A stretch of 64,000 nucleotides of DNA, taken from positions 1 to 64,000 of the forward strand of contig JAPPNJ010000108.1 of the NCBI GenBank assembly GCA_028818705.1, in the 5' to 3' direction. This stretch comes from Candidatus Poribacteria bacterium. Lineage in GTDB: Bacteria; Poribacteria; WGA-4E; WGA-3G. Position 1 is the first letter of the stretch; each line of letters starts with the position of its first letter. This document shows, in pieces, positions 9,170 through 16,566 of the stretch. A program made the translations under genes and the position numbers. The notes below the pieces were generated by a model. The model saw nothing but the letters and a program-made list of their open reading frames with translations, was not told the origin of the DNA and did no database searches.

Positions 9170-9211
9170 GGCACTCAATCTTTCCTACACGTAGGTTTGG
9201 TATAGAGTGCC
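9170..9211. terminator. Intergenic hairpin between converging genes
   Basis: GGCACTC (9170-9176) pairs with GAGTGCC (9205-9211), enclosing a smaller CCTAC/GTAGG hairpin. It sits between the end of the M20 gene and the end of moaE, where a bidirectional terminator is expected. There is no T-run, so it may instead be a REP-like repeat. Confidence 0.4.
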
Positions 9212-9249
9212 ACTTACAGACTTCTTATGTTATTAGGGAGCCAGTCAAT

Positions 9250-9702
9250 CTATTGAGAGGTTTTACGCATATCAGGCGTATCGAAAAAGACAGCATCTGG
9301 TTTTACCCATTCCGCTTCACCGTCTGCCCACACTTCCCGTTTCCAGATAGGAACAATCTGTTTAAGGCGATCCATTGCATATTGGCATGCTTCAAACGCC
9401 GCTTTGCGATGCGGTGAAGCAACCGCTACAGCAACACTTACCTCTCCAATCTCCAGCCTTCCAACGCGATGAATCATCGCAACACGATCAAGTCCCCATT
9501 TCTTTGAGACCTCTTGTGAGATCTCTGACATCTTTTTCTCTGCCATCGGCGGGTACGCCTCATATTCAAGATGTTTCACCGCTCTGCCATGGGTGTTATT
9601 CCGAACTGTGCCAAAGAATAACGTTACTGCCCCAGCATCGGGGCCCTCTACCGCTTCACGCACTTCCGCGCCCGTAATAACTTCGGTGGTTATTTTAAAC
9701 AT
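9250..9702 (-). CDS. moaE: Molybdopterin synthase catalytic subunit
   Basis: MoaE accepts sulfur from the MoaD C-terminal thiocarboxylate to convert precursor Z to molybdopterin. The 150-residue protein has the family pattern GAVTLFFGTVRN, VKHLEYEAYPPMA, IHRVGRLEIGEVSVAVAVASPHRKAAFEAC and PIWKREVW, including the conserved Arg and Lys residues of the active site. It overlaps moaD by 8 bp. The molybdoenzyme at 18.7-22.5 kb is a plausible consumer of the cofactor. Confidence 0.95.
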   Translation of the reverse strand: MFKITTEVITGAEVREAVEGPDAGAVTLFFGTVRNNTHGRAVKHLEYEAYPPMAEKKMSEISQEVSKKWGLDRVAMIHRVGRLEIGEVSVAVAVASPHRKAAFEACQYAMDRLKQIVPIWKREVWADGEAEWVKPDAVFFDTPDMRKTSQ

Positions 9703-9949
9703 CGCATCCCCCCGTCACAGGTGGAATCAAGGCAACCTCATCTCCCTCGGCGAGTTCGGTATTTTCGGTAGCGTATTCCCAATTGACGGACATTTGCATC
9801 ACTTCATAAAACTCAGCGATTTCGGGCCATTCTTCCTCAAGACGTTGTAAAATTGTTTTGACAGTAGCACCGTCTGGCAGGTCCATCTCTTCTTCAGATC
9901 TATCTAACATTTCGTGGCATACGGCAAAGTATTTAACTGTGACATTCAT
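9695..9949 (-). CDS. moaD: Molybdopterin synthase sulfur carrier, extended past GG
   Basis: An 84-residue ubiquitin-fold protein beginning MNVTVKYFAVCHEML, with EGDEVALIPPVTGG near its end. MoaD normally terminates at Gly-Gly, whose last carboxylate is activated by MoeB. Here the frame runs on for three residues (CDV) before the stop. The GG codons lie in a run of six G. With five Gs the frame would read straight into moaE, so the tail could reflect a homopolymer slip, a proteolysed precursor or a real variant. The family call is firm. Confidence 0.88.
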   Translation of the reverse strand: MNVTVKYFAVCHEMLDRSEEEMDLPDGATVKTILQRLEEEWPEIAEFYEVMQMSVNWEYATENTELAEGDEVALIPPVTGGCDV

Positions 9950-10322
9950 AAGGATTCCTTTGCAACAGAATTGTGGAGGTTAACAACATGTCAGTTACAC
10001 TACAAAGTATAGCATAAAATCGGTTCTGAGGCAACTTCTTAGTGAAAAATCATCAGAACCATTCAGTTTTAAGAAATTATTGTGTTTCCCGCGTTTTTTT
10101 AAGATCCAGTACGGTTAGGAAACCGCGCCTACCCGGTCTGGAGTTTCAAAAAGGGATCGAAAAACCGACAATTGAATGGCTATGGAAAAGTCATCAGATT
10201 CATTCAGTCCACCTGTAGGGACAAACTCACAACCATTCGACTCTTCCTATCAACTGATAACCACTAACTTTATCATTAATTGACCCCATTACTATAAACC
10301 TTCAGCAAAATCTAAAATTATG
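9950..10322. other. Non-coding gap with short direct repeats
   Basis: No convincing gene is visible. Two related stretches (10044-10072 and 10186-10212) share the core TCATCAGA..CATTCAGT, a motif that recurs near 44388. A degenerate CCTGTAGGGA fragment of the REP-like family is at about 10210. The moaD promoter should lie at the left edge, but I do not see a clear one. Confidence 0.4.
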
Positions 10323-10351
10323 TTGATATTTATTGAAAATTCTGATACAAT
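10323..10351 (+). promoter_or_regulatory. Sigma-70-type promoter for lipoprotein gene
   Basis: TTGATA (10323-10328), 17-bp spacer, TACAAT (10346-10351). It lies 56 bp upstream of the lipoprotein ATG at 10408, which has a GCAGGAGG ribosome-binding site. Confidence 0.55.
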
Positions 10352-10407
10352 AAAGGGACAGTGTGAATGTGATTCACCTATTTTGGAATTAACGCAGGAG
10401 GTAAACA

Positions 10408-11019
10408 ATGAAACCGAAAGCGATATGTTATTTCATCATCATGCTGTTTGTCACCGGCATGATCGCCTGTGGTGGAGACGACCCGGAGCCCGAATCGACC
10501 GAAACGCAAACCCCAACCACGACGGCATCTCAGCCAGCGGAAGAAACGCCAACCGTGGGAAGAGATATTGACTTTGCTGCTGAGGAGCAAGCTATTCGTG
10601 ATCTTTACGCGGTGTACACTGTCGCTCACGGCGATAAGGACGAGGATACGCTCACAGAAGTCTGGCTCTCAGGCGAAAGCAAAGATATTTTCACTGCTTG
10701 GACATTTTGGGCTGGTACCTTTGAAAAAAACGAAGGCGGAAAGGCAGTATCGAAAGCATGGGCGGGAATTTTCCGACTCCGCGGTGGGAAAATGGAAGTT
10801 GACATCACCTACATCGCTATTGATAGTCGAGGCAAAGAAGCCATTTTGCGGGGTGCATACAAATGGGGCAACCAAGGGGGAGATCTGATTTCCGCACTGA
10901 AAAAGGACGGTACGGATTGGAAAATTCGTGCTATCGATTATACCGGAGGAAAGCACGGAAAACAGGTTAAAGACATGGTCAATCCCGCCCATACCTTCGG
11001 AGAAATCGAAGAAGAATAG
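10408..11019 (+). CDS. Lipoprotein, probable NTF2/SnoaL-like fold
   Basis: A 203-residue predicted lipoprotein with hydrophobic signal and lipobox TGMIAC, Cys at about residue 21. A Thr/Pro/Glu-rich linker follows to about residue 50. From about 55 the pattern EEQAIRDLYAVYTVAHGDKD...TEVW resembles the first helices of SnoaL/NTF2-like domains, with beta strands after it (GGKMEVDITYIAID, EAILRGAYKW, DWKIRAIDYTGGKHG). The fold is inferred from pattern only; ligand and role are unknown. Confidence 0.7.
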   Translation: MKPKAICYFIIMLFVTGMIACGGDDPEPESTETQTPTTTASQPAEETPTVGRDIDFAAEEQAIRDLYAVYTVAHGDKDEDTLTEVWLSGESKDIFTAWTFWAGTFEKNEGGKAVSKAWAGIFRLRGGKMEVDITYIAIDSRGKEAILRGAYKWGNQGGDLISALKKDGTDWKIRAIDYTGGKHGKQVKDMVNPAHTFGEIEEE

Positions 11020-11059
11020 GATCAATAGCAAGTTTTGGCTTGCAAGCTCCGCTAAAACA

Positions 11060-11419
11060 ATGGACAAACTCATCCTCAAAGGCATCCGATTTCATGGCCA
11101 TCACGGCGTTCCAGAAGCGGAACGCCAAGTTGGTGGCCATTATGAAATTGATGCTACTTTAGGCTGTGACCTTGCAAATGCTGGCGGGACCGATACACTT
11201 ACAGATACAATCAATTACGCTGCAGTCGTCACACGTATCGTTGAGATTGGCACGCAGCAGTCCTTCCAACTCATTGAGGCACTCGCTGAAAAAATCGCAA
11301 CAGTAATTTTAACTGAATTCGCAGTCGAAGAGATCCATCTCATCGTTAAGAAGCTGCACCCACCGATTGAGCAACCGATTAACTATTTTGCCGTTGAGAT
11401 TTCTCGTAGTAATGTATAG
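11060..11419 (+). CDS. folB: Dihydroneopterin aldolase
   Basis: FolB cleaves 7,8-dihydroneopterin to 6-hydroxymethyl-dihydropterin in folate synthesis. The start at 11060 (MDKLILKGIRFHGHHGVPEAER) gives 119 residues, the normal size. Conserved features are the GHHGV loop, the DTINYAAVV segment with the substrate-contact Tyr, LIEALAEKIA and the VKKLHPPI lysine region. The upstream extension of the open frame lies inside the lipoprotein gene and is rejected. The stop overlaps the next start. Confidence 0.93.
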   Translation: MDKLILKGIRFHGHHGVPEAERQVGGHYEIDATLGCDLANAGGTDTLTDTINYAAVVTRIVEIGTQQSFQLIEALAEKIATVILTEFAVEEIHLIVKKLHPPIEQPINYFAVEISRSNV

Positions 11420-12605
11420 ATTCCCCACCATCATCTGTCTGCTTTTGATGACAACCACCCTCACACAAGCCGGTGGTAGCAAAGAGGTGTTATTTCCGGA
11501 CGCAACACCCGGTATCCAAATCTATCGTTACAATTGGGATGTCGAAACATGTGTGCTCTACGTTGCTGAGATGTCGCGGCACGAGCCGACACTGCACTTC
11601 GAGGTGGCACTTGCAAACGCGCAAGTCCTCGGTAAAGAGACTGTGCGCTCCATGGCAAACCGGCGCACCCAAGGTGGAGATCGGCGCGTTCTCGTCGCAG
11701 TCAATGGCGGCTTTGGTGTCCTCGGTGATATGCGTGGTTACGGCGGCGTATTAGAGAACTTGCACATCCAAGATGGCGAATTGATCACACAACCCACTGA
11801 TACCGAGGCGTGTTTCGGCGTAACGGCATCCGGCGAATTCCTAAGTTCTTCCGTTGAGATGAAAGCCAGTGTTGAAATAGGCACGCATACGCTATCGCTC
11901 GGCTGTATCAACCAGCGTAGGCTTGATGGGTGTCAGGTAACACTCTATACACCGCGTCTCGGAGAATCGACGCGCACCAACCGCCGCCGAGGTAGAGAGG
12001 TAATAATCAGTGGACTCTCACTCCCTTTGACTCCGAACTACAAGTACCCCTACCGTGTAAAAGACGTTTCACAGGATGGAAACAGCCTAATTCCGAGAGA
12101 TGGCGCAGTGCTCTGGATTAACGCGAGACTAAAAGATCAAAGCATTTCCAAGTTCAACGCCGGGGCAAACGGCACGCTCACACTCTCCCTCTCCCCACCT
12201 GAATGGAATCAGGCTCGCCACGCTATAGGCGGACGGCTCCGTCTCCTCAAAAATGGAAAGATAAATGAAACGCTCGAAGAGATGCACAACGCCGAAAAAC
12301 GACACACACCCGGCAAACGATCATCTGTGCTAAATCTCAGCCACGAACCCCGAACAGCACTCGGTTATAATGCAGATACACTCTTTTTGGTAGTCGCAGA
12401 CGGACGGCAACCAAAGTATAGTACCGGTCTAACCCTCTATGAACTCGCCAGCATTCTTATCGAACTCGGAGCAAAGGAAGCGATTAATCTTGACGGTGGT
12501 TCCTCCAGCACCTTCGTGGTCAATGATGCAGTTATTAACAAACCTTCTGGACAGCAGGAGCGGGATGTCTTGAACGCTGTGTTTATCACAGCAGATGTGC
12601 AGTAG
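11412..12605 (+). CDS. Secreted phosphodiester glycosidase (NAGPA/DUF2233)
   Basis: A 397-residue protein with an N-terminal signal peptide (MYRFPTIICLLLMTTTLTQA). The C-terminal half carries the NAGPA-domain pattern: EPRTALGYNADTLFLVVADGRQ, GLTLYELASILIELGAKEAINLDGGSSSTFVV. The DGG(S) turn is the usual signature. Characterised members remove GlcNAc from mannose-6-phosphate phosphodiesters or trim surface glycans; bacterial substrates are mostly unknown. The ATG at 11412 overlaps folB by 8 bp, though function does not connect them. Confidence 0.85.
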   Translation: MYRFPTIICLLLMTTTLTQAGGSKEVLFPDATPGIQIYRYNWDVETCVLYVAEMSRHEPTLHFEVALANAQVLGKETVRSMANRRTQGGDRRVLVAVNGGFGVLGDMRGYGGVLENLHIQDGELITQPTDTEACFGVTASGEFLSSSVEMKASVEIGTHTLSLGCINQRRLDGCQVTLYTPRLGESTRTNRRRGREVIISGLSLPLTPNYKYPYRVKDVSQDGNSLIPRDGAVLWINARLKDQSISKFNAGANGTLTLSLSPPEWNQARHAIGGRLRLLKNGKINETLEEMHNAEKRHTPGKRSSVLNLSHEPRTALGYNADTLFLVVADGRQPKYSTGLTLYELASILIELGAKEAINLDGGSSSTFVVNDAVINKPSGQQERDVLNAVFITADVQ

Positions 12606-12633
12606 AAGCAGAAAATGACCTCGGAGGTTTATT

Positions 12634-13671
12634 TTGAAGATACATTTTAGCGTAGCGTACAGGTTTCTAATATTTTTTTCACTGCTACTCTGGCACATCT
12701 CAGCCGCCAACTCAGCAGACTTCCCAAAACTGCTGGAAGCAGTCCCACTTTCACAAACGGCGATTCAGTTACAATTCAACGGACAATTGCAAGCAGAAAC
12801 CGCGGAAGACCTTGATAATTATTTAATCGCACCAGATGTCCAACTGGAATATGCCCTGCTCGATCCACGACTGAACCGCGTCTTGCTGCTCACGACACCA
12901 TTGGAGATAGAGAAAACCTACCATCTCACACTCCCACATTCACAAACAGGGATAGTCATAACACTTCCACCTGTAAATGAAATTACCTTCGGCACAGGCG
13001 ATGCTGTTACATTCTCTGGCGGTTTACAGGATACAACGCTGCTTGTCAACAAAGACCGTAAGACTCGAAATAACAATGCTGGTGCGGCACCGACTCTCCT
13101 ATGCGATCCGACAGGCAGTGTCTTTTTTGCCGCCTTTGACCTATATGATGCGTTTGAAGATATAGGCATCCGAGAGCCGACACAGGTCTTAGAAGCAACG
13201 ATAAGCCTACATGTACAAGAGTGTGAAACAGATGCTGCACAGACCGTACTTTTCCGACGTGTCCTGCTCCCGTGGCGAGAGGGGAGAGGCACTTCTGAAC
13301 GCGCAGAAGACAATGAACTCACCTACAACAGCGCGTTGCACCGTAACCTCCCGTGGAATAAACCGCCCGCGCAAGCGATGTTAGCCGGAATAGACGGTGA
13401 TAACGAAAGCGATTATAACGGTTCTGAGGATATTGCCCATCGTATTGATGGAACATGCGAAATTAGTGGAGCGGGGAAACGTTGGACGTTTGAAAGTGCC
13501 TTGCTCACCGAGGCAGTCCGCTTTTGGGTAGCGAACCCTGATTATAATTACGGATATCTTTTTGCGCTGCAAGATGGCAATGCCCCTATCGTTTTCTCGT
13601 CAAAAGAGGCAGCTGATGAAAACCTGCGTCCACTTCTAACAATTCGCTATCAGACATCCAATTCTAAATAG
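12634..13671 (+). CDS. Secreted protein, Ig-like plus DNRLRE-like domain
   Basis: A 345-residue protein with signal peptide (ending about SAANSA, residue 28). The first quarter resembles a bacterial Ig-like domain (LLEAVPLSQTAIQLQFNG..., about 30-110). The rest, with VLEATISLHVQE, TVLFRRVLLPWREG, SALLTEAVRFWV and LRPLLTIRYQ, fits the DNRLRE pattern of surface proteins, where such domains decorate enzymes or adhesins. The start is TTG at 12634, 6 bp after GGAGG. The function is not known. Confidence 0.65.
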   Translation: MKIHFSVAYRFLIFFSLLLWHISAANSADFPKLLEAVPLSQTAIQLQFNGQLQAETAEDLDNYLIAPDVQLEYALLDPRLNRVLLLTTPLEIEKTYHLTLPHSQTGIVITLPPVNEITFGTGDAVTFSGGLQDTTLLVNKDRKTRNNNAGAAPTLLCDPTGSVFFAAFDLYDAFEDIGIREPTQVLEATISLHVQECETDAAQTVLFRRVLLPWREGRGTSERAEDNELTYNSALHRNLPWNKPPAQAMLAGIDGDNESDYNGSEDIAHRIDGTCEISGAGKRWTFESALLTEAVRFWVANPDYNYGYLFALQDGNAPIVFSSKEAADENLRPLLTIRYQTSNSK

Positions 13672-13697
13672 GGCAACCACAAGGGTTGCCCCTACAG
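13671..13697 (-). repeat. REP-like hairpin (CTGTAGGGGC family) copy A
   Basis: Read on the minus strand it is CTGTAG, GGGCAACC, loop CTTGT, GGTTGCCC. It begins at the stop codon of the upstream gene. The loop and flank are shared with the copies at 13779 and 14135, while the stem bases differ in both arms. Confidence 0.75.
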
Positions 13698-13778
13698 ACG
13701 ATATTCACGGATAACCACAAGAGGTATCTCACAAACGATATATTTCAGGAACACCCATTAAATATAATACCACACACC

Positions 13779-13803
13779 GTAGGGGCAGGCCTTGTGCCTG
13801 CCC
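13779..13803 (+). repeat. REP-like hairpin (CTGTAGGGGC family) copy B
   Basis: GTAG, GGGCAGGC, loop CTTGT, GCCTGCCC, directly upstream of the RAYT transposase. Opposite orientation to copy A, so the two form a BIME-like pair about 80 bp apart. Confidence 0.75.
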
Positions 13804-13845
13804 ATAAGAACTACACGGGTTGTCCATAGAGGAAAGGGAATAACA

Positions 13846-14400
13846 GTGACATACAACCAAGAAAATCATCACCGCCGGTCGCTACGTTTAAAGGAGTACG
13901 ACTATAGACAAGCAGGGGCTTATTTCGTGAACATTGTCCTTCAAGATAGATTGTGTCTGTTTGGTGAGGTGATCGGCACGGAAATACAATTGAACGAAGC
14001 TGGCAAAATGGCGGGCCGAATCTGGAAGGCATTATCCAATCGATTCCCAACGATTGCGATTGATACATTTGTGGTCATGCCGAACCATTTGCACGGTATC
14101 ATCATAATTAACCAACACAGGGATCACAAATCCACTGTAGGGGCATCCCTCGTGGATGCCCTACCCGCCTTGGGCGACGTAATTGGTGCTTATAAATCTT
14201 TGACCACCGTAGAATATACGCGTGGCGTAAAAATGATGAAATGGAAACCGTTTCACCGACGATTATGGCAGCGGAACTACTATGAACATATCATCCGAAA
14301 TGACGACTCCCTGAATCACATTCGTCAGTATATTATTGACAATCCGGGGCAATGGGCTTTTGACAAAGAAAACCCACTTGCCACCAAAGCAAAAACCTAG
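13846..14400 (+). CDS. RAYT: REP-associated tyrosine transposase (IS200-like)
   Basis: A 184-residue Y1 HUH transposase. The opening HRRSLRLKEYDYRQAGAYFV and the MPNHLHGI segment (HxH at 81-83) match TnpA_REP proteins. The catalytic Tyr is within RNYYEH (145/146). RAYTs cut and join single-stranded DNA at REP hairpins and are usually single-copy domesticated elements. I prefer GTG at 13846, preceded by GAGGAAAGGG, because the earlier ATG (13792) lies within REP copy B. REP copies flank the gene, and a third lies inside it, encoding the STVGASLVDALPA stretch. Confidence 0.9.
   Translation: MTYNQENHHRRSLRLKEYDYRQAGAYFVNIVLQDRLCLFGEVIGTEIQLNEAGKMAGRIWKALSNRFPTIAIDTFVVMPNHLHGIIIINQHRDHKSTVGASLVDALPALGDVIGAYKSLTTVEYTRGVKMMKWKPFHRRLWQRNYYEHIIRNDDSLNHIRQYIIDNPGQWAFDKENPLATKAKT
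14135..14161 (+). repeat. REP-like hairpin inside the RAYT coding sequence
   Basis: CTGTAG, GGGCATCC, loop CTCGT, GGATGCCC, same structure as the flanking copies. It is translated in frame between the HxH motif and the catalytic Tyr of the transposase. Confidence 0.75.
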
Positions 14401-14467
14401 AGTTTTCCCATAAGAAAGAGAATCAGATTCATACCAAAAACTTTACACTTCAAACTGATCTAAAAAT

Positions 14468-14497
14468 TTGACCCATATTCCAAATGTATGCTATGAT
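14468..14497 (+). promoter_or_regulatory. Sigma-70-type promoter for the small gene at 14527
   Basis: TTGACC (14468-14473), 18-bp spacer, TATGAT (14492-14497). The downstream ATG at 14527 has AAAGGAAA before it. Confidence 0.5.
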
Positions 14498-14526
14498 TGA
14501 CTCAATTCATGACGCGAAAGGAAACC

Positions 14527-14784
14527 ATGCAGCAATCTAATATTATTGAATATTGGACAGAGAAAGCCACAGCGGAAGCACGCCAACAAAGCGAAAGAGA
14601 GAGTACTCGTAAACATATCCTTGAGGCATTAGCACTCCGATTCCAGTTCGACACAGCACATACCTTCAAGCCAGCATTGGAGGCGATAGACGACCTGCGA
14701 CACCTTGAGCAGTTGCATCGCGCCGCAATCCTTGCAGAAAGCGTGGAGGACTTCCAACGGGCTTTAGAAGCAAACGGAAATTGA
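14527..14784 (+). CDS. Small protein resembling Rpn/PD-(D/E)XK C-termini
   Basis: An 85-residue, highly helical protein beginning MQQSNIIEYWTEKATAEARQQSERES, then ILEALALRFQFD...LEAIDDLRHLEQLHRAAILAESVEDFQRAL. This arrangement resembles the C-terminal tail of Rpn-family recombination-promoting nucleases, in which a charged coil precedes a three-helix segment. The nuclease core is absent, so it may be a free-standing remnant or a small regulator. ATG 14527 is chosen for its AAAGGA site over upstream ATGs at 14497 and 14509. Confidence 0.5.
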   Translation: MQQSNIIEYWTEKATAEARQQSERESTRKHILEALALRFQFDTAHTFKPALEAIDDLRHLEQLHRAAILAESVEDFQRALEANGN

Positions 14785-15082
14785 TGTATCCTGGAACCAC
14801 AATATATTATACCGTGAGTTTGAAAGGATTTCTGTAGCACAAAACTCTTGTTAATGTTAAATCAACATTGTGAAGGAATTTATTAACCGAAATTTCGGTA
14901 TTTTTAAGGTGATGTATAGGTGAAATATAGTCTTTGATCCTATAAGAGCAGCGTGTTTATAAAATCCGTATTTTGCTAAGGAGATGTAGTGTATGAAGTA
15001 GGAGAAAAAGTGGAGCAAACCGTTGTGTGGATCCGAGGTATGCTTTCCTCAAATTGACCTACTGAAATAAGGAGTGTTTTGT
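14785..15082. other. Gap without a gene; one perfect palindrome
   Basis: No coding frame stands out. ACCGAAATTTCGGT (14886-14899) is a perfect 14-bp palindrome followed by ATTTTTAA, so it could terminate the small upstream gene or be an operator for the methyltransferase-HNH gene. The methyltransferase ribosome-binding site (AAGGAG) is at the right edge. Confidence 0.4.
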
Positions 15083-16537
15083 ATGACACAGAATTTCTTA
15101 GATAACACACTTTATGAAATGGATAATTTGATTGTCCTGCGAGGAATGAATAGCGAGACAGTAGACCTTATCGCCACTGACCCTCCGTTTAATACCAAAC
15201 GAAACCGGAGTGGGACGGCAGGATTCTATGTTGACAACTGGAAATGGGGCGACACTGACACACTGCCTGACCAATGGAAATGGAACGAAGTACATCCGAA
15301 ATGGCTTGAAGAAATCAAAGACAACCATGAAGCACTTTACCATGCAATCGACGCAGCCAAACATTGTCAAGGTGAAGATACCGCTGCATTTCTCTGTTTC
15401 CTCAGTGTCAGACTACTTGAAATGCACCGCATCTTAAAACCTGCAGGTTCTATCTACCTCCACTGTGATCCAACTGCAAGTCACTATATCAAAACGTGTA
15501 TGGATGCGATTTGGGGAAAAAATAACTTTCGGAATGAAATCGTTTGGCATTATTACAACGTTGCGTCAACATCAAGAAAATTCCTTGGTCGTAAGCATGA
15601 CACAATTTTCTTCTATGCCAAAAGTAAAGCAACCCCTTTTAATTGGGATAGTATGCGCGAACCATACTCACCGGATAGTAATTGGGTAAAAGCATCCGGT
15701 AGTTATGGCGACCCACGGTACAGTCCAAACGAGAAAGGAAAGTTAATACACGACGTTTGGAGAATACCAACAATAAACAACATGGCAAAAGAACGTACAG
15801 GTTCCCCTGATCAAAAACCACTCGCTCTCTATGAACGCATTATTAAAGCCAGCAGTGAGGAAGGTGACCTTGTATTAGACCCGTTTTGTGGGTGTGCAAC
15901 TACTATTATAGCCGCGCAAAATCTCAACCGACGTTGGCTCGGCATTGATAGACGAAAAGACGCACGCTACCATATTATCACCCGTCTAATGGGAATATCA
16001 CGCAAAGATCGGGAATACATTGAGAAACACGCGATCGATAAAAAATGGCTTGACAGACAAATGCAACCCTACGAAATGCACTACCAGACTGAACCACCTA
16101 AACGTACAGATAAAAACGATCAAACTGCCCCTGAATTAGCACAAGTCTATTCTGCCGAACCTGAAAACCCACTTACCCATGCTGAAATGCGCGGAATCCT
16201 TCTTAAGCAATTCGGAGTTCAATGTTGGGGGTGTAACTTCATTCCGCCTGACGAACGCTATCTACAGCTTGACCACATTATCCCTAAAAGTGATGGTGGG
16301 ACAAACCATATAGACAACCGATCACTTCTCTGTCAACCATGCAACAGTAAGAAGTCAAACACAATGAGTCTTAACGCGCTTCGTAGGCAAAACGACCGAG
16401 ACGGTCATACACAACCCAATGAACAAATAGACTTAAAAGCGGCACTCCCATGGACAAAAACTTATTCAATGGAAATTATAGAACAGATGATCCGCGAAAA
16501 GCTTAACCAATTGGAAATTGACTATTCCAAGCCCTAA
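15083..16537 (+). CDS. DNA methyltransferase (beta class) fused to HNH domain
   Basis: A 484-residue protein. The N-terminal methyltransferase has motif IV DPPF at 33-36 and, much later, motif I-like DLVLDPFCGCATT (about 262-275). That order fits beta-class N6-adenine or N4-cytosine enzymes, with the recognition region between. A C-terminal HNH/zinc module follows from about 365: CWGC (381-384), LDHIIP (396-401), SLLCQPCNSKK (414-424). The ATG at 15083 follows AAGGAG and is preferred to the GTG at 15074. HNH is a nicking or cutting nuclease fold; fused here it could make a single-chain restriction-modification or lesion-processing enzyme. No separate restriction gene is adjacent. Confidence 0.88.
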   Translation: MTQNFLDNTLYEMDNLIVLRGMNSETVDLIATDPPFNTKRNRSGTAGFYVDNWKWGDTDTLPDQWKWNEVHPKWLEEIKDNHEALYHAIDAAKHCQGEDTAAFLCFLSVRLLEMHRILKPAGSIYLHCDPTASHYIKTCMDAIWGKNNFRNEIVWHYYNVASTSRKFLGRKHDTIFFYAKSKATPFNWDSMREPYSPDSNWVKASGSYGDPRYSPNEKGKLIHDVWRIPTINNMAKERTGSPDQKPLALYERIIKASSEEGDLVLDPFCGCATTIIAAQNLNRRWLGIDRRKDARYHIITRLMGISRKDREYIEKHAIDKKWLDRQMQPYEMHYQTEPPKRTDKNDQTAPELAQVYSAEPENPLTHAEMRGILLKQFGVQCWGCNFIPPDERYLQLDHIIPKSDGGTNHIDNRSLLCQPCNSKKSNTMSLNALRRQNDRDGHTQPNEQIDLKAALPWTKTYSMEIIEQMIREKLNQLEIDYSKP

Positions 16538-16566
16538 ATCAATCATTCCGAACATTTTTTGCCCCG

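Noticed and set aside
10320..10571. Plus-strand open frame overlapping the lipoprotein start
   Set aside because: It spans the promoter and the lipoprotein signal peptide in another frame; no family pattern.
13792..13845. ATG at 13792 as start of the RAYT gene
   Set aside because: It lies in the right arm of REP copy B; the GTG at 13846 has a purine-rich site and gives the normal family N-terminus.
13671..14161. The hairpin repeats as a CRISPR array
   Set aside because: Copies are far apart, in mixed orientation and with differing stems; no regular spacers and no cas genes in the window.
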